This document shows, one piece after another, positions 59,546 through 64,000 of a DNA stretch of 64,000 bases. Position 1 is the stretch's first letter. Each line of letters begins with the position of its first letter. The translations under genes were made by a program, and so were the position numbers. Origin of the DNA: Liquidambar formosana (taxonomy: Eukaryota; Streptophyta; Magnoliopsida; Saxifragales; Altingiaceae); assembly GCA_039720395.1 (NCBI GenBank), contig CM077823.1:14327385-14391384 (forward strand), written 5' to 3'. The notes under the pieces were generated by a model. That model saw only the letters and a list, made by a program, of their open reading frames with translations. It made no database searches and was not told the DNA's origin.

Positions 59546-61381
59546 CCCCAAAATGGGTCTCTGAATTTATATGGGCTATTTCAATCACTTCCTAATTAAT
59601 CACTATGCATATGTAAAGAATCATCCATAAATCATCCACATTCATCCATAAACATCCATAAAGCAGTAAACATCCATAAAGCATATAAACATCCATGAAC
59701 AAACAAGAGAGCTATGGAAAGCAGTAGAGAGATAGAGAATAAGAAACAGATCTATCCTACTCTTCTAGTAAATATGTGATGGATAAAGGTATAAGCATGG
59801 GTCCATCCTACTCCTCTAGCGTATATGTGATGGACAAATGGATAAAAAGAAAGAAAAAGAAAGAAAAAGAAAACCTAGGATACTTAGTATCCTTGGGCAG
59901 ACTTGAACATCAAATGAGCGCCTACGTACCTTACATACAAAGATGTAAGGATCAAAGTCCACGTAGTTCGATTGAGAAGGGGTTACTCCTTTTACAATGA
60001 ACTATAAATGCTAAGTTTCCAACTTAAGAAAGTTTTAAAACTTAGGAGTTTCCAAAAGTAGTTTGAGAAAAAGTAGGTATTTGAGAAAGAATAGAATTCT
60101 AACTCAAATAGACTTCTAAAGAGATTTGAATTCCAAAGCGAATAGAACTCCAGATAAAACAGAATTTTATGTAAGTTGGAAACTTAGGACTTCTAATTCA
60201 AAGTAAAGACAATAACCCAAGGGGGGAGAAGAGAACAACTCACACAAGACTCACCATCAACCACTTACCATATGCAAATTATCCCGAAACATCGAGAAAA
60301 CACCAATTAATCACCCCATGTATTCTATAAGGCAATTATTAAGCTCAAACCAACCATATTCATGCTTAAATAATCATTAGGAGACCTAAATCAAATCTGG
60401 ACAGAATACTAAATATGCATATAATAACCTGAAACTCATGCAAATAACAAAAATCAAAAGAGAAACAAAATCCTAATATGCTCCTATATGCTCTTATATG
60501 CTCTAAACACCCTAACATACACAAAACTATCAAAAACATGCTAAATAGGCATTACCATGATGAAAATATCATATGAGAATCCTTAAACATGAAAAGAAAA
60601 TCTAACATGATGCCTTAGGTAAGTACTTTATGTAAGAATGTGAAATAGTCATCCTTACGGCGAGCTTTCTTAAGTAAAACTATCCGGAGATAATTTTGCG
60701 TAAAAACCACTCTGTATGAATGATTTCTTCATATATCCTACGTAAAATATATATCTAAGAATGCAAAGAAACTCACAGCGCACTTAAACACACTTTAGAA
60801 AGCACCCATGCACCACCTCACCCTCTAAGGACGATAATTATCCTCGAAAAGGATAATCATCCATACACCTATGAAGATGAGGCTTACACAGTAAGTGTCC
60901 TATACAAAAGATGCTTAAAATCATGCATATAATTGAATCATGAAGAGAAAACGGCCTAAACACATCAATTGATTTTTCATGCAAAACGTACCTCTATCCT
61001 TAAGAGAGAAACTATCCTACCAGCAAACAATTCGTAATCCTAATCCACTAACATGCATTCTCATCATATTTGAATCATACACACTCTAAAATATAGAATA
61101 TATATGATTCCTAATTCAATACTAAGCCATAATTATGCAGAGAATGGAGTAGAAGAAGAAGGAATCGTAAAAGGATGTAAAGGAGACTTACAACAAAGCA
61201 AAGGTCTTCGCTGCGTTCTTCCTTCTCTTTGGCTTGGTTCCCTTCTAGTTCTCCTTTGAAATTGCAGTAGAAAGCCTCCTCCAAGTGATGTGGGTGTGTG
61301 CAAACTCGTGGCCCCTCTCTCTCTAATGAATATGATGTGTCAAATAAGCCCAAAAGTCCCTTATGCTGATGAATGAGCCTC

Positions 61382-61641
61382 TATTTATAACCAACCAACT
61401 ATATGAATCAATGGTTGAGATTAATTCACCATAAAATCAATCTAGGGCTGTAATTAAATCCCATGAATGTTAAACAACTCAAAACCACCTCCCAATAGAC
61501 TTAGAAGTCCTTTAGAAGGCTGAAAATCAGAGTGGTAGAGTCCCATTTCAGTCAAAAACTGAAAAGGAGATAAATCAGGACTGAAGGGCTCAGGTGACCG
61601 GTTAGGTGAACTGGTTGGACCGGTTAGGTGAACCGGTCACC
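61382..61641 (-). promoter_or_regulatory. LTR G promoter: TATA box plus palindromic module
   Basis: Minus-strand TATAAATA is at 61382-61389. GGTGACCGGTT (61593-61603) is exactly complementary to AACCGGTCACC (61631-61641), with inner GGTTAGGTGAA repeats. The gap is 204 bp. Confidence 0.75.
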
Positions 61642-62280
61642 CGAGAGGAATCCAAAAAATTTGGAATTCTAGCTCGGTTCGGACTCCGAACTTCAAACGG
61701 ACACAAATTCTTCATTTTAACTCCGATTTGAGTGATTCAAAAGCCAAAATTTCAAGGATTCAATGTTGAATAAGCCTAGAATATTCTTGAACCTAAAAAA
61801 TCCCTAACCATGGTCAAGTGACTGGGTTTTCATGAGGCAATTACCCGAAAAAAGGTCAATTAACCATAGGGTAATGTGGTGAACCAATCCTAAACCTATC
61901 AATAAATTAAATTGGCATTTCAATTAGGCCCATTTCATCATTCTAAGGTCAATGGAACACTCCGGAACAAATTTGGAAGTCAATTGGAAAATATACAAAG
62001 TAAAAGACGAAATTGCCTTTCAAGTCGTAAAAGTTCCAATTAACTATCCAAACCTATCTGGAATTGAACCAAATTTGACACACATATCCAAAATGATCCT
62101 AGAAACTAAATGCAAGTGATGGGACTCAATAAAGAGACAAAAATATGCATGCAATGATGACCTATTCTCCTAAGGCTTAAAAGGGCAAAAGTGTCCTTTA
62201 AGGCTTATGGACTCCCAAATGCTTCTAAACCTAACCAAATGCTATCATGATCTTATGGGGATGAAAATGGGGTGTCTACA

Positions 62281-64000
62281 ACTATGTCTATTTTCAACCA
62301 TATGTTATGCCCCAAAAAATAGTTTTGCTTAAGACTAGTGAGGTAGTGATAGCTCAAAACCTTACCCATTCCTCCTCTAAGTGAAACCATATTGACAAAT
62401 GTTATGTCACATAAATGTAAATTTCATTATTAACTTATATATTAAATTATAATTATTACAATACATCATTGTTTGATATTAAATCACATATGTCAACTTA
62501 TCACCGTACGTTAACAAAACAAAACAAAACTACCATTGAATCAAGAAAATATGCTCCTCTACCTAAGTCTCCTCAATTGCTCAGAAATTTCTAGACCTTG
62601 AAAAATAATTTTTAATAAAAGGGTGAGCAAACCATGACTCAATGAGATAATTCATCATGAATGCTTAACATTAGGCTATAATAAGTCATTTTACATTTAA
62701 CATCTCTGTAACATTTTATACTATAATGATATTAATAGCACTTCTTAAAATTTATGCCACTCAAGCATAAACATTTGTATGTACCTGTGCCTCTGTTGCC
62801 TGCTGCAACCTACAAAAAAAAAATCATAGGATACATGTCTGCTCATACAGGATATACTATCTACAATTATAGCACAAACCATTCATCATGTGTGTATGCT
62901 ACTCCACTGGGCTCTTGCCGTAAAAAATGGAGTAGCATATTAGTGCACTAACTGCAGGACTTTTTCAACCCGGTCGTCTCATCTCAACATCTCAATCTTA
63001 ATCACAAGTATAAGCATTTAACTTTACATAAACATATCATAGAATAACTTGATACATGCTTGTCTCTCATCTCAAAATCTTAATCTCAATCACAAGTATA
63101 AGCATTCAACATCACATAAACACATGACATAATAACTTGATACATGCTTGTGTATGTATTAATAATCATAATGCTCAACATATGGATGCTAATATCATGC
63201 ATGCATACTGATTAATTTCAATAATATTTCAACATCCAATTATGAATATGAATATTTATGCTCATGCATTATCATTCATATTGTGCACTACCACCATTAA
63301 CGATCTTAATCAAGCTACTCAACATAAATCTTAAAGCCAAATATTCATTTTGGGGTTAATTTGGAAATTTTCATAAGTTTAGGGGCTCTATTGCAAATAT
63401 TAAAAAAAAATGAGGAATATGATGGCATCATAAAAATATTAATAAGAAAGTCCCTAAAATGTCCTACTTCTCACAAAAATCTCATACGTTTGAACAAAAA
63501 TCAATTTGGAATCCATTTGAGTTATTTTTGGTAAATAGGGGCAAAATGGTCATTTTACACATGAATAAAATAATGTCTTAAAATAAAAGCATTCATTTTG
63601 CCTCAAAAATACTGTCATATAGGTCTTGTCGATATAAATCCAATGGTCCAAATCGTGACTTAATCGAGGTTTTGTACACTTTGTATGGGTTAGTTAAAGT
63701 TTGAACAAAACACATTAAAGGGCTCAACTTTCACAATTTTTGAAATCTATGTTATCATACTCAAATAGTTACAAAATTTTAAACAAAAGTTCTTATAATT
63801 TTTATAAGATTTTTAAAAAATATTTTTAGCACCAATAGAGGGTCCTACATGTCTAAATCCACTTGAGCACACATAGCTTACGATGCACCTTGTTGCACCC
63901 AATCCCCTTTCCAGTTTTTTTCCTCACCCACACAACAAACAATATGTTGCTGTTTTCTTTTTTCATTTTTTCTCCAGATTTGATCCATCTTTGAAAATTC
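62281..64000. other. Unassigned AT-rich DNA with an 88-bp tandem duplication
   Basis: An 88-bp unit starting CATCTCAA occurs at 62980 and 63068. The left 150 bp would be the other half of the site into which LTR G inserted. No gene, RNA or clear element boundary is visible. Confidence 0.5.

Larger units (their letters stand above)
59240..62280 (-). mobile_element. Solo LTR G with perfect target duplication, minus orientation
   Basis: On the minus strand it runs from TGTAGACACCCCATTTTCATC at 62280 to ...AACCCGTGGTTCACA at 59240 (3041 bp). It is flanked by ACTAT (59235-59239 and 62281-62285). It shares its first 21 bases with solo LTR F but lies in the opposite orientation. TATA is at 61382-61389, and it carries the palindromic module, the AGGATCAAAGTCCACGTAG block (about 59948-59966) and the hairpin (59501-59545). 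Confidence 0.93.

Overview
The window is a piece of an angiosperm (probably dicot) nuclear chromosome. It is AT-rich, has intron-containing genes with GT-AG junctions, and is mostly nested plant transposable elements. I cannot name the species. Only two host genes are supported, both in the first 10.5 kb on the + strand: the 3' part of a pinin-type splicing gene (2405-4575) and a complete two-exon LEA_2/NDR1-HIN1-like membrane protein gene (8247-10528). They look like independent housekeeping or stress genes, and nothing suggests a shared pathway. I found no tRNA, rRNA or CRISPR array.

From about 11.7 kb onward almost everything is remnants of LTR retrotransposons, with DNA-transposon and LINE debris. 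No intact reverse transcriptase or integrase is present. The layers are: a decayed minus-oriented LTR (about 11.8-14.1 kb); a minus-oriented Copia 3' LTR whose upstream ORF is a broken 'putative plant transposon protein' (14.1-17.1 kb); and two head-to-head Angela-like Copia 5' halves (17.3-20.9 kb plus, 28.3-32.6 kb minus). Between those halves lies a minus-oriented large-LTR element (20.9-28.3 kb) that itself holds a solo LTR with a perfect 5-bp target duplication.

From 32.6 to 46.5 kb are two related elements, A and B, one inside the other. Each shows an antisense plant-mobile-domain (PMD) pseudogene, then a 90-bp tandem array, then a 2.5-2.7 kb LTR. This is the arrangement I associate with Tat/Ogre-type Ty3 elements that carry extra antisense ORFs. 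Element A sits in an intron of element B's PMD gene, and a solo LTR sits in B's PMD exon 2. Further LTRs of the same style follow at 46.5-48.6 kb (with a nested TIR element) and 48.6-51.6 kb. Next come a LINE RNase H remnant (52-52.9 kb) and a Mutator-like (MULE) region with a GRF zinc-finger pseudogene (53.8-54.3 kb, plus) and a MURA-type transposase pseudogene (57.6-59.1 kb, minus). That region is split or flanked by solo LTRs at 54.9-56.9 and 59.2-62.3 kb.

The most interesting signal cuts across these layers. Nearly every large LTR has a palindromic module about 75-300 bp upstream of its TATA box (203-217 bp in four of them). The palindrome's sequence differs between LTRs while its symmetry is kept. 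Nearly every large LTR also has a hairpin about 180-260 bp before its 3' end whose stem shows compensatory base changes around a conserved loop. The same kind of palindromic module also lies upstream of the antisense PMD genes. Together these look like selected regulatory structures shared by otherwise diverged elements.
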